DNA from: Saccharothrix luteola
GTDB taxonomy: Bacteria; Actinomycetota; Actinomycetes; Mycobacteriales; Pseudonocardiaceae
NCBI RefSeq assembly: GCF_020859565.1
Contig: NZ_JAJHUO010000033.1
Coordinates: 1 to 64,000 of the forward strand
DNA length: 64,000 nt
Reading direction: 5' to 3'
The position numbers and the translations under genes were made by a program. This document shows, one piece after another, positions 1 to 7,711 of the stretch (the first letter of the stretch is position 1; each line of letters begins with the position of its first letter). The notes under the pieces were generated by a model, which was not told the origin of the DNA, made no database searches, and saw only the letters and a program-made list of their open reading frames with translations.

Positions 1-171
1 GGAGAACCCGACGCCCTCCAGCCCGGCCTCGGTGCGGATCTCGGCGAACAGCACCGCGACCTCGGTCATCGGCCGCTGCCTGCCGGTGAACACCTTGGCG
101 TCGCTGATCGGGGTCGGCAGGGGCAGCATCACCGACGACAGGGTGACCGAGCTGATCCGGTCGGAACTCAT
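1..171 (-). CDS. Enolase-superfamily sugar-acid dehydratase, N-terminal part (L-talarate/galactarate dehydratase-like)
   Basis: Only the first 57 codons lie in the window; the gene runs off the left edge. It starts at an ATG (171) 15 bp after the stop of the KdgD gene, so the two are probably co-transcribed. The visible peptide contains the stretch VMLPLPTPISDAKVFTGRQR, followed by an EIRTEAGLEGVGFS-type segment. This is the N-terminal capping domain pattern of mandelate racemase-like enolase-superfamily dehydratases acting on talarate or galactarate. Catalytic residues lie outside the window. In such a pathway the enzyme would make the 5-dehydro-4-deoxy-glucarate used by KdgD next door. The family is fairly sure; the exact substrate is inferred from context. 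Confidence 0.7.
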   Translation of the reverse strand, partial: MSSDRISSVTLSSVMLPLPTPISDAKVFTGRQRPMTEVAVLFAEIRTEAGLEGVGFS

Positions 172-186
172 CGCACTCCTCGGCGG

Positions 187-1095
187 TCAGGCGAACTGCC
201 GGACCAAGGCGGTCAGCTCGGCGCGTTCGTCGTCGGTCAGGTCGGTCAGCGGCGGGCGCACCGGGCCGCCGTCGCGGCCCACGGCGGTCAGCCCGGCCTT
301 GACGATCGACACCGCGTACCCGCGGGCCCGGTCGCGGATGTCCAGGTAGGGGATCACGAAGTCGTTCAGCATCCCGTACACGGCGGCGCGGTCCTGGGCG
401 CGCACGGCGGCGTAGAACTTCAGCGCGAACTCGGGCACGAAGTTGAACAGGGCCGACGAGTACGTGGTCACGCCGAGCTGGAGCAGCGGCAGCGCGAACG
501 TCTCCGCGGTCGGCAGGCCCCCGATGTACATCAGCCGGTCGCCGACGCGGGCGTAGGTGCGGGTCAGCTGCTCGATGTCGCCGATGCCGTCCTTGAGCCC
601 GATCAGGTTCGGGTTGCGATCGGCCAGCTCGGCTACGGTCACGTCGGTCAGCATGGCGTTGGCCCGGCTGTAGACGATCACGCCCAGGTCCGTGGCCCGG
701 CAGACCGCCGAGACGTGCTCGACCAGGCCGCGCTGGCTGGCCTCGGTGAGGTAGGGCGGGAACAGCAGCACGCCGGACGCGCCCGCGGCCTCGGCGGCAC
801 GCGCCTGCGCCACCGACACGGCGGTGGCGCCGGTCGCCGGTGCGACGACGGGCACCCTGTCGCCCACCTCGTCCACGGCGACGCGGACGACCCGGTCCAC
901 CTCGTCCGGGGTGAGCGAGAAGCCCTCGCCCGTGCCGCCCGCGGCGAACAGGCCGGCCACGTCGAAGCCCGCCTGCCAGGCCAGGTGCTCGCGGTAGCGG
1001 GCCTCGTCGAAGCGCAGGTCGGCGTCGAAGTGGGTGACCGGGAAGGAGAGCAGCCCGGAGGCGAGTCGGTCGGCGAGAGCGGCTGGGTGCGTCAC
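187..1095 (-). CDS. kdgD: 5-dehydro-4-deoxyglucarate dehydratase
   Basis: A 302-aa DapA/NAL-superfamily enzyme that dehydrates and decarboxylates 5-dehydro-4-deoxy-D-glucarate to 2,5-dioxopentanoate in cytosolic glucarate/galactarate breakdown. Visible hallmarks are the GGTGE substrate loop near residue 42, the YSRAN segment near residue 143 carrying the Tyr, and the Schiff-base lysine in NLIGLKDGIGD near residue 170. Length is normal for the family. I start it at GTG 1095 (VTHPAALADR); no ATG fits in frame nearby, and a longer frame upstream is only the shadow of the LysR gene. It sits between the LysR regulator (72 bp upstream) and the enolase-type dehydratase (15 bp downstream) in one probable operon. 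Confidence 0.88.
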   Translation of the reverse strand: MTHPAALADRLASGLLSFPVTHFDADLRFDEARYREHLAWQAGFDVAGLFAAGGTGEGFSLTPDEVDRVVRVAVDEVGDRVPVVAPATGATAVSVAQARAAEAAGASGVLLFPPYLTEASQRGLVEHVSAVCRATDLGVIVYSRANAMLTDVTVAELADRNPNLIGLKDGIGDIEQLTRTYARVGDRLMYIGGLPTAETFALPLLQLGVTTYSSALFNFVPEFALKFYAAVRAQDRAAVYGMLNDFVIPYLDIRDRARGYAVSIVKAGLTAVGRDGGPVRPPLTDLTDDERAELTALVRQFA

Positions 1096-1166
1096 ATCCC
1101 CACCGTATGGACCAGCGGTGATGCTTGTCCAAGAGTTGTTTAGCATTGCGCAATACCTTGACGGCA

Positions 1167-2060
1167 TCACTCGAACGGGGTGCGGCCCTCCAGGACGCTC
1201 AACGTCCGCCACAGCGCCGGGTTGGCCGAGGCCTTCAGCCACACCAGGTGCAGCTCCACCGGCTCGGGCACGGCCGTCTCCAGCGGCACGAACTCCACGC
1301 CGTCCAGCCGCAGCCGCGCGGCCGACTCGGGCACGAACGCGATGCCCCTCCCGGCCGCGACCAGCCACAGCATGGTGAGCACCTGGCCGACCGTGTGCAC
1401 GGTGTGCTCCGGCGCGATCGGGACGGTCCGCACGACGAGGTCGTAGAAGTACCGGGCGTCGGTGGGGGAGTGCATGACGACCGGCTCGCGGGCCACGTCG
1501 GCGGCCGTCGCGGGCCGTCCCAGCCTCGGCAGCCGGTGACCGGCGGGCACGGCGACCAGCAGCGCCTCCCGGTGCAGCAGCCGGGAGCCGAACGTCGCGT
1601 CGTCGAACGGCGGCCGGCCCAGGCCGAGGTCGATCTCCTCGTTCACCAGCGCGGCGACCTGCTCGCGGGTCACCAGCTCGGCCAGCTCCACGTCCACGTC
1701 CGGCAGGTGCCCGGCCAGCTCGTCCAGCAGCCGGCCGAGGATCCCGTAGGTGGCCGCCGCGGTGAACCCGACCCGCACCACCCCGCTGGACCCCGACGAC
1801 ACCCGCCGGGCCAGCTCCGGCGCGGTCTCGGCCAGCGAGAGCAGCCGCCGTGCCTCGACCAGGAACACCTCGCCCGCCGCGGTGAGCGTGACCCGCCGGT
1901 TGTCCCGGATCAGCAGCTGGGCGCCGACCGCCCGTTCGAGCTTCTGGATCTGCCTGCTCAACGGCGGCTGCGTCATCGCCAGCCGGGCGGCGGCACGGCT
2001 GAAGTGCAGCTCCTCGGCCACGGCTACGAAACCCCGTAGCTGCTCCAGCGTGAACGCCAT
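1167..2060 (-). CDS. LysR-family transcriptional regulator
   Basis: A 297-aa LysR regulator starting at ATG 2060. The N-terminal winged HTH (about residues 5-62) has the typical LHFSRAAARLAMTQPPLSRQ pattern. It is followed by a periplasmic-binding-protein-like effector domain to the end. It is the first gene of the minus-strand block LysR-kdgD-dehydratase, so it most likely controls hexarate catabolism in response to a sugar acid, although LysR proteins more often sit divergent to their targets. Its start faces the endonuclease-like gene at 2107 with only 46 bp between them. The effector is inferred from neighbours only. Confidence 0.85.
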   Translation of the reverse strand: MAFTLEQLRGFVAVAEELHFSRAAARLAMTQPPLSRQIQKLERAVGAQLLIRDNRRVTLTAAGEVFLVEARRLLSLAETAPELARRVSSGSSGVVRVGFTAAATYGILGRLLDELAGHLPDVDVELAELVTREQVAALVNEEIDLGLGRPPFDDATFGSRLLHREALLVAVPAGHRLPRLGRPATAADVAREPVVMHSPTDARYFYDLVVRTVPIAPEHTVHTVGQVLTMLWLVAAGRGIAFVPESAARLRLDGVEFVPLETAVPEPVELHLVWLKASANPALWRTLSVLEGRTPFE

Positions 2061-2106
2061 GCGGGGAAGGTATCAACCCTGGTCACGTCCGGTCGGGCGT
2101 GTGAGC

Positions 2107-2898
2107 ATGGTCGACATGGGCCACCCGCGCCGCACCACCGGTCTCGTCCTGGCCGTCGTCCTTCTCTGCGGCCTGGCGACCGCACCCGCCACCGCCGCCG
2201 CCACCGCGTTCAAGGTGCTGCAGCTGAACCTGTGCAACAGCGGCGTCGCCGGGTGCTACCAGGACGGGCTGGCCGTGGGCGAGGGCGTGACGATGATCCA
2301 GCGCCGCGTGCCGGACGTCGTGTCGGTGAACGAGGTGTGCGTGTCCGACCTGCCCCGGCTGACCGCCGCCGTCGGCGCGACAGCCGAGTACCAGTTCGCG
2401 TTCGCGCGCCGGAAGACCACGAACGCGAACATCGAGTGCACCGACGGCCGGGGCGCGTACGGCAGCGCGATCATCGTCAAGGAAGGCATCAGGACCAGCG
2501 GCCAGAACACCTACACCGCGCAGGACAGCGGCAACGAGGTCCGCGCGTGGGCTTGCGCGCTGAGCGCGGTGCGCGGCTTCACCGCCTGCACCACCCACCT
2601 GAGCACGACCGGCACCGTGGCGCTGGCGCAGTGCAAGGAACTCGTGCCGGCGACGGTGCTGTCCTACGACCCGACCGGCTCGGCCACGACCCGGCACGTG
2701 GTCGTGGGCGACCTCAACCTGAAGTACAGCCCGGGTTCGGCGACGAACGCCCAGAACTGCGTGCCGTCGGGCTGGTTCCGCAAGGGTGACGGCGACGTGC
2801 AGCACGTCATCGCCCGCACCCTGACGTTCGTGTCGACCCAGGAGTACGCCATGTACCGCACCGACCACCCGGCGTTCGTGGTGAACTACACGTTCTGA
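2107..2898 (+). CDS. Secreted endonuclease/exonuclease/phosphatase (EEP) family protein
   Basis: A 263-aa protein with a signal peptide (TTGLVLAVVLLCGLATAPATA) and the EEP fold signature in order: LQLNLCNSG, PDVVSVNEVC with the metal-binding Glu, GSAIIVKEG, CTTHL, VVVGDLNL with the catalytic Asp-Asn pair, and the C-terminal RTDHPAF where Asp-His is expected. Family members are Mg-dependent DNases or phosphodiesterases including sphingomyelinase-like enzymes. The substrate cannot be told here. Several cysteines suggest disulfides in the secreted product. ATG 2107 and ATG 2116 are both possible starts; the first is given. It stands alone, divergent from the LysR gene. Confidence 0.75.
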   Translation: MVDMGHPRRTTGLVLAVVLLCGLATAPATAAATAFKVLQLNLCNSGVAGCYQDGLAVGEGVTMIQRRVPDVVSVNEVCVSDLPRLTAAVGATAEYQFAFARRKTTNANIECTDGRGAYGSAIIVKEGIRTSGQNTYTAQDSGNEVRAWACALSAVRGFTACTTHLSTTGTVALAQCKELVPATVLSYDPTGSATTRHVVVGDLNLKYSPGSATNAQNCVPSGWFRKGDGDVQHVIARTLTFVSTQEYAMYRTDHPAFVVNYTF

Positions 2899-2904
2899 CG
2901 CCGT

Positions 2905-3396
2905 TCAGCGGTCGAGCGCCGCGCGGAGCACCCGGACCGCCTTCGGGCCGACGCCGTGCACGGCCAGCAGTTCGGCGTCGCTCAGGCGCGCGACCTGGGC
3001 GAGCGTGGTGACGCCGATGGCGGTGAGCGCCCGCGTCGCGGGTCGTCCGATGCCCTTGGGCAGGTCGCCGACCTCGCCCGCCTCGGCCGTCTCGGCCTCG
3101 GCCGCCCGCGCGGACAGCTCCTCCGGCGCCCGCCACAGCCACGCCCGCCGCACCCAGTGGTTGAGCTGCTGACCGTCGACGTCGCCGAGCGGGACGCGCA
3201 CGCCGCGGGGCAGCCGTTCGGCGGTCGGGTGGGCCGCGAGGAGCGCGTCCACCTCCGCGGCCGGGAGGTGGAGGTGGACGCGGTCGTGCTCGTCCACCGA
3301 GGCGAACCGCTTGTCCCGCACGGTGAACGCCCGGTCGTGCGCGGCCACCTCGGGCAGGGACAGCGCGGTCTTGCGCAGCTGGGCGATCGTCGTCAC
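2905..3396 (-). CDS. MmcQ/YjbR-family protein with C-terminal helix-hairpin-helix domain
   Basis: A 163-aa protein starting at GTG 3396. Residues 1-95 match the MmcQ/YjbR (CyaY-like fold) pattern: alpha-helical start with LSLPEVAAHDRAFTVRDKRFA, a strand region DRVHLHLPA, and a WVRRAWLW end. Residues about 110-163 form a helix-hairpin-helix tail (IGRPATRAL, then AVHGVGPKAVRVLR), usually a non-specific DNA-binding unit. The combination occurs in actinobacteria but its role is unknown. The stop lies 6 bp after the convergent endonuclease-like gene; the start faces the GNAT gene. Confidence 0.7.
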   Translation of the reverse strand: MTTIAQLRKTALSLPEVAAHDRAFTVRDKRFASVDEHDRVHLHLPAAEVDALLAAHPTAERLPRGVRVPLGDVDGQQLNHWVRRAWLWRAPEELSARAAEAETAEAGEVGDLPKGIGRPATRALTAIGVTTLAQVARLSDAELLAVHGVGPKAVRVLRAALDR

Positions 3397-3500
3397 GCGG
3401 AGATTCCATCACGCCGGCAGCAGCCGCCACAGGTGGTCGGCGGTGCCGTTGTCGTTACTGCACCACCGGCACGTCCAAGGGGTGGAGGTCGCGTGGACTA

Positions 3501-3517
3501 TTGCCATAACATGGCAA
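3501..3517. promoter_or_regulatory. Palindrome overlapping the GNAT start codon
   Basis: TTGCCAT-AAC-ATGGCAA, a perfect 7-bp inverted repeat with a 3-bp centre; the right arm begins with the ATG of the GNAT gene at 3511. The placement over the start codon suggests a repressor operator. No regulator gene adjoins it, so the binding protein is unknown. Confidence 0.4.
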
Positions 3518-4197
3518 CAATGACGACGAGTTCGACCGCCACGGGCACGAGCCTCACCGACCTGGTCCGCCGCTGGGAGCGGGGGTGGAGCGTGTGTCGC
3601 GGCTGGGACCGGCCGCGGGAAGCCGGCGATGCCCTGCACCTGCTCCAACGCCGCCCGGGACGCCACCGCGAGATCATCGCCCTGCGCCCGGACGACGTGC
3701 CCGGTCTCCGCGCCCTGGCCGACGAAGCCGCCGCCGCCGAGGAGGCGACCTGGCTGACCGTCCCCACCACCGAGCCCGACCACGTCGAAGAGGTGCTGCG
3801 CCACGCCGGTCTCCACCTCCAGACCGCCCGCGAGTGGCTGATGACCCGACCCCTGGCCGACCACCCCCGCCGCACGGTCCCCGCGCCCTACCGGGTCGCC
3901 ACCTCGGCGGCGGAGGTCGTCGTGGCCGACGTCCGGCACGAGTCCGACGAGCAGGCCGCGAGCGGTCAGGTGGCCGTCACCGGCGGGGACGCCGTCTTCG
4001 ACCGCATCGAGACCGCCCCGGCCCACCGCCGCCGCGGCCTGGGCAGCGTGGTGATGGCGACCCTGGCCGAGGAGGCGGTCGCCCGCGGCGCGCGCCACGG
4101 CATCCTCCTCGCCGGCGTGGCGGGGCAGGCGCTCTACGCGTCCTTGGGTTGGGACACGCGGGCGGCGGTGGTGATCGCCACCAGCCAGCCCGGGTGA
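3511..4197 (+). CDS. GNAT-family N-acetyltransferase
   Basis: A 228-aa protein. The C-terminal half carries the GNAT acetyl-CoA loop, seen as RIETAPAHRRRGLGSVVMATLAEEAVARG (R/Q-x-x-G-x-G/A motif in RRRGLG) near residue 165, followed by an ALYASLGW segment. The N-terminal part (about 1-110) is less conserved and could be a second, degenerate GNAT lobe. Substrate unknown. ATG 3511 is used; ATG 3521 is an in-frame-independent alternative nearby. The start overlaps a palindrome at 3501-3517. It diverges from the YjbR-HhH gene and has no operon partner. Confidence 0.78.
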   Translation: MATMTTSSTATGTSLTDLVRRWERGWSVCRGWDRPREAGDALHLLQRRPGRHREIIALRPDDVPGLRALADEAAAAEEATWLTVPTTEPDHVEEVLRHAGLHLQTAREWLMTRPLADHPRRTVPAPYRVATSAAEVVVADVRHESDEQAASGQVAVTGGDAVFDRIETAPAHRRRGLGSVVMATLAEEAVARGARHGILLAGVAGQALYASLGWDTRAAVVIATSQPG

Positions 4198-4330
4198 GCC
4201 CGTCGCGGTCGTGCCGGATTCCTGTTGCGGCACAAGCCAGTTGAGACTCGAAACTTCCGCGAAACGTCTGGTAGGTGGGTTGATCCCGACCTGATAGTGA
4301 CAGCGCTCGTCCGACGGAAGGGATCTCGCG

Positions 4331-4999
4331 ATGCGGTGGAGAACGGTGCTGTTGACCACTGGCCTGGTGCTCGGCTTGAGCTCGGCGCCGGCGAGCGCGG
4401 CCGAACCGGTGATCGTCGACTCCACCAAGCACGGTGGCCGCACGGTCGCGTTCACCTTCGACGACGGCCCCAACCCGGCCGACACGCCGCGCCTGCTCGA
4501 AGTGCTGCGCCGCCACCACGTCAAGGCCGTGTTCTGCCTCTGGGGCGACTACGTCGAGGCCAACCCGCAGCTGGTGCGCAAGATCGTCGCGGGCGGGCAC
4601 ATCCTCTGCAACCACAGCATGCACCACGACAACATGGGCGAGTGGACGCCCGAGCAGATCGAGGCCGACCTGCGGCAGACCAGCGCCGCGATCCACCGCG
4701 CCGCGCCGGGCGTGCCGATCCGCTACTTCCGCGCGCCCTACGGCAGCTGGGGGCAGAGCCCGCAGGTCGCGGCCAAGCTCGGCATGACCTCGCTGGGCTG
4801 GAAGCTCGCGATCGGCGACTGGGAGCCGCCGGGCGTCGACGAGCTGGTGCGCCGGGTGAAGGACGGCCTCACCGACGGGGCCGTCGTCCTGATGCACGAC
4901 GGTCCGAACGAGCGCGGCCAGACCGTCGACGCGGTGGCCAGGCTGATCCCCGAACTGCGCGCCGAGGGCTGGCGCTTCGACCGTCCCGCCCGCCGTTGA
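4331..4999 (+). CDS. Secreted polysaccharide deacetylase (NodB homology domain, CE4)
   Basis: A 222-aa enzyme with a signal peptide (cleavage near ASA-A at residue 24) and one NodB domain. Motif 1 is TFDDGPNP with the catalytic base and metal Asp; motif 2 is HSMHHDNM carrying the metal histidines; motif 3 is RAPYGSW; and VVLMHDG near residue 190 supplies the late His-Asp motif. CE4 enzymes remove acetyl groups from chitin, peptidoglycan or related glycans outside the cell. The ATG is preceded by a GGAAGGG ribosome site. The stop is 11 bp before the SGNH hydrolase start, so the two are probably co-expressed. Confidence 0.88.
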   Translation: MRWRTVLLTTGLVLGLSSAPASAAEPVIVDSTKHGGRTVAFTFDDGPNPADTPRLLEVLRRHHVKAVFCLWGDYVEANPQLVRKIVAGGHILCNHSMHHDNMGEWTPEQIEADLRQTSAAIHRAAPGVPIRYFRAPYGSWGQSPQVAAKLGMTSLGWKLAIGDWEPPGVDELVRRVKDGLTDGAVVLMHDGPNERGQTVDAVARLIPELRAEGWRFDRPARR

Positions 5000-5010
5000 A
5001 GGGGTCGACC

Positions 5011-6264
5011 GTGAAGCGCACCACGACGGCGGCGGTGGCCGCCCTGCTGCTCCTGCTGCCGACGACGGCCTCCGCGTCGCCGCGGCCCGCCTGGGTGGGG
5101 GCGTGGGCGACCTCGCCCACCACCGTGCCCGCCTCGGACACCACGGCGTTCGAGGACCAGACGCTGCGCCAGGTCGTGCACCTGAGCGTCGGCGGCGGCA
5201 CGGTCCGCGTGCGGCTGTCCAACGAGTTCGGGACCGAGCCGCTGGTGATCGGCGAGGCGCACGTCGCGCGGCGGGCGGGCACGGGTTCGGCGATCCAGCC
5301 CGGCAGCGACCGGCGGCTGACGTTCGGCGGACGCCCGTCCGCGACCCTGCCGCCCGGCACGCCGCTGCTCAGCGACCCGGTCGCGCTGCCCGTCGAGGCC
5401 GACGCCGACCTCGTGATCAGCATCCACCTGCCGCGGCGCACGGCCGGGAACACCGTGCACGCGTTCCCGTACCAGGACGGGTACGTCGCGGCGGGCAACG
5501 TCACCGGCCGCGCGGAGATCACGCCGACCGCCGTGCTCGGCAAGTGGCACTTCCTCACCGGCGTCAGCGTCACGGGCGGCAAGCGCGGTTCGACCGTGGT
5601 GGCGCTCGGCGACTCGATCACCGACGGCGCGGAGACCACGCGCGGCGCGAACCGCCGCTGGCCCGACGTCCTCGCCCGTCGGTTCCAGCACGACCGGGGC
5701 CTGCGGCACCTCGGCGTGGTCAACGCGGGCATCAGCGGCAACCGGCTGCTGCACGACCCCAACCCGCCCGTCGGCCACCCGGCTCAGGGCTACGCGGCGT
5801 ACTTCGGGCAGGCCGCTCTGCGCCGCTTCGACCGGGACGTGCTGGCCCAGCCCGGTGTCGGGCACGTCGTCGTGCTGCTCGGCGTCAACGACCTCGGCCA
5901 CCCCGGCACGAGCGCGCCGCTGTCGGAGAAGGTGACCGCGCAGGACATCATCGGCGCCCACCGGCAGCTCATCGCCCGTGCGCACGCGCAGGGCCTGCGC
6001 ATCCACGGCGGCACCATCACGCCGTTCCGCGACGACACGCTCGGCTTCTACAGCCCCGAGAACGAGGCCGCGCGGCAAGCCGTGAACCACTGGATCCGCA
6101 CCGGTGGCGAGTACGACGGCGTGATCGACTTCGACCGGGCCGTCCGCGACCCGGGGCAACCCGACCGCCTGCTGCCCGCGTACGACAGCGGCGACCACCT
6201 CCACCCGAACGACGCCGGCATGGCCGCGATGGCGGAGGCCGTGCCACTGCGCCTGTTCCGGTGA
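5011..6264 (+). CDS. Secreted SGNH/GDSL hydrolase
   Basis: A 417-aa secreted esterase-like enzyme starting at GTG 5011 with a signal peptide (AAVAALLLLLPTTASA). After an N-terminal beta-rich domain (about residues 25-190), the SGNH blocks appear: VALGDSITDG (block I Ser) near residue 200, GISGNR (block II Gly), LLGVNDLG (block III Asn) and DHLHPNDAG (block V Asp-His). This long form with an N-terminal accessory domain is common in actinomycetes and acts on acylated sugars or lipids. It lies 11 bp after the deacetylase and ends before two strong hairpins, consistent with a two-gene secreted glycan-processing unit. Confidence 0.88.
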   Translation: MKRTTTAAVAALLLLLPTTASASPRPAWVGAWATSPTTVPASDTTAFEDQTLRQVVHLSVGGGTVRVRLSNEFGTEPLVIGEAHVARRAGTGSAIQPGSDRRLTFGGRPSATLPPGTPLLSDPVALPVEADADLVISIHLPRRTAGNTVHAFPYQDGYVAAGNVTGRAEITPTAVLGKWHFLTGVSVTGGKRGSTVVALGDSITDGAETTRGANRRWPDVLARRFQHDRGLRHLGVVNAGISGNRLLHDPNPPVGHPAQGYAAYFGQAALRRFDRDVLAQPGVGHVVVLLGVNDLGHPGTSAPLSEKVTAQDIIGAHRQLIARAHAQGLRIHGGTITPFRDDTLGFYSPENEAARQAVNHWIRTGGEYDGVIDFDRAVRDPGQPDRLLPAYDSGDHLHPNDAGMAAMAEAVPLRLFR

Positions 6265-6269
6265 CGCCC

Positions 6270-6301
6270 GCGGGGCCGCCTCCGACACCGGGCGGCCCCG
6301 C
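6270..6301 (+). terminator. Hairpin terminator after SGNH hydrolase
   Basis: A perfect 11-bp inverted repeat (arms GCGGGGCCGCC and GGCGGCCCCGC, 10-nt loop) begins 5 bp after the stop codon. There is no T-run, as is usual in high-GC actinomycetes. Confidence 0.7.
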
Positions 6302-6311
6302 ACCCCACGTC

Positions 6312-6348
6312 CGACGACCGCCCGCCCGTGACGGGTGGGCGGTCGTCG
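6312..6348. terminator. Second hairpin, tandem terminator
   Basis: 17-bp arms with one mismatch around a TGA loop, ending GGTCGTCG. With the hairpin at 6270-6301 it forms a tandem terminator separating the SGNH gene from the sialidase gene. Confidence 0.65.
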
Positions 6349-6450
6349 TCACGCGTCGTTCACGTCGTGGCCACCCTCGGGTGGTTACGATTTTTCGCGA
6401 TCGTGGCTATGTTGGGTTGGAAATTTCGGCCGAGCCGGGGGAGCGCCCAG

Positions 6451-7683
6451 GTGTCGCTGTTGCGGATTTGCGGTGTCGTCGTCGCACTGTTGGTCGCCAC
6501 CGCGGTGCCCGCGTCAGGTCGGCAGGCCGCGGCGGCGCAGTCGCACTCCGAGAAGATCATCTTCGACGGCGGCGGCGACGACGTGCTCAACGGGATCAGG
6601 TACCACTCGTTCCGCATCCCGTCGTTGATCCGCACGAACACCAACCGGCTCATCGCGTTCGTCGAGGGGCGTGCGGCGGACAACGCCGACTTCGGCAACA
6701 TCAACCTGATCTACAAGGTGTCCGACGACAACGGCGCGACCTGGTCGAGCCTGCGCGAGGTCGTGGGCGCCGGCCAGGGCACGTGGGGCAACCCGACCGC
6801 CGTGGTCGACCGCACGAACAACAAGATCTGGCTGTTCCTCAACCACCAGCCCGAGGGCCACTCGCCCGTCGACTCGTGGGACGACCGGCAGGTGTGGCTG
6901 ACCTCCAGCACCGACAACGGCACCACCTGGGCGTCACCGACGAACATGTCCGCCACCCTCAAGCCCCGGACCCTCGCCGACGGCCGGAGCTGGAACTGGG
7001 ACGCGGTCGGCCCCGGCGTCGGCGTCCAGACCACCTACCGCGACGCCGGTCGCCTGGTGATCCCCGCCCAGCACCGCAACCTCTACAGCGACGACCACGG
7101 CGTGACGTGGAAGTCGGCGCCGCTGCGCACCGCGGCGGGCGCGGCGATGGAGCAGACCGGCGAGTCCACCGTGCTGGAGCTGGCCAACGGCGAGCTCTAC
7201 CGCAACGACCGGCCGACGTCGGCGACCGCGCAGATCCAGGAACGGCGCTGGGTCACCCGCGGCACGATCGAGAACGGCTTCCGGCCGTTCGCCGCGGCGA
7301 GCTGCCTGCTCGACCCGGTGAACGAGGGCTCGACCACGCGCTACAACGCCGACGCGCCCGCCCGGCTGGCGTTCGTGAACTCCGCCAGCACCGAGACCCG
7401 CACCAAGATGCGGATCCGGATGAGCGAGGACGAGGGCCGCACCTGGGCCTACAGCCGACCGTTCTCGGACGCGCCGCTGCCGAACGAGGGCGGCGGCTAC
7501 CGCGAGGGCGGGTACTCCAGCATCGTCAAGACCGCCGACTACCACGTCGGCGCGTTGATCGAGGTCAACGAGAACACCTCGGCGAGCTCGACCTCGCACC
7601 GCTCGATCGCGTTCCGGAAGGTGAACCTGCCGTGGATCCAGGGCGGTGTCCGGGACGCGGGCTGCGACGGCGGCATCTCCTGA
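6451..7683 (+). CDS. Secreted exo-alpha-sialidase (GH33, BNR repeats)
   Basis: A 410-aa six-bladed propeller enzyme. The GTG start at 6451 has a GGGGGAG ribosome site 7-8 bp upstream and leads straight into a signal peptide (LLRICGVVVALLVATAVPASG); the frame extends further upstream but without a better start. Hallmarks are the FRIPSL motif with the first arginine of the carboxylate-binding triad, and four Asp-boxes (SDDNGATW, STDNGTTW, SDDHGVTW, SEDEGRTW). Later come YREGGYSS with another arginine and an Asp/Glu-rich active-site face. It would release terminal sialic acid (or Kdn-like) residues from extracellular glycans. It stands between a double terminator and the convergent MocR gene. 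Confidence 0.88.
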   Translation: MSLLRICGVVVALLVATAVPASGRQAAAAQSHSEKIIFDGGGDDVLNGIRYHSFRIPSLIRTNTNRLIAFVEGRAADNADFGNINLIYKVSDDNGATWSSLREVVGAGQGTWGNPTAVVDRTNNKIWLFLNHQPEGHSPVDSWDDRQVWLTSSTDNGTTWASPTNMSATLKPRTLADGRSWNWDAVGPGVGVQTTYRDAGRLVIPAQHRNLYSDDHGVTWKSAPLRTAAGAAMEQTGESTVLELANGELYRNDRPTSATAQIQERRWVTRGTIENGFRPFAAASCLLDPVNEGSTTRYNADAPARLAFVNSASTETRTKMRIRMSEDEGRTWAYSRPFSDAPLPNEGGGYREGGYSSIVKTADYHVGALIEVNENTSASSTSHRSIAFRKVNLPWIQGGVRDAGCDGGIS

Positions 7684-7711
7684 CCGGACGCGCTCCCCGG
7701 CGAGGTCATCC

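Noticed and set aside
187..2076. 629-codon frame joining kdgD with upstream DNA
   Set aside because: The N-terminal half is the shadow of the LysR gene in another frame; KdgD begins at GTG 1095.
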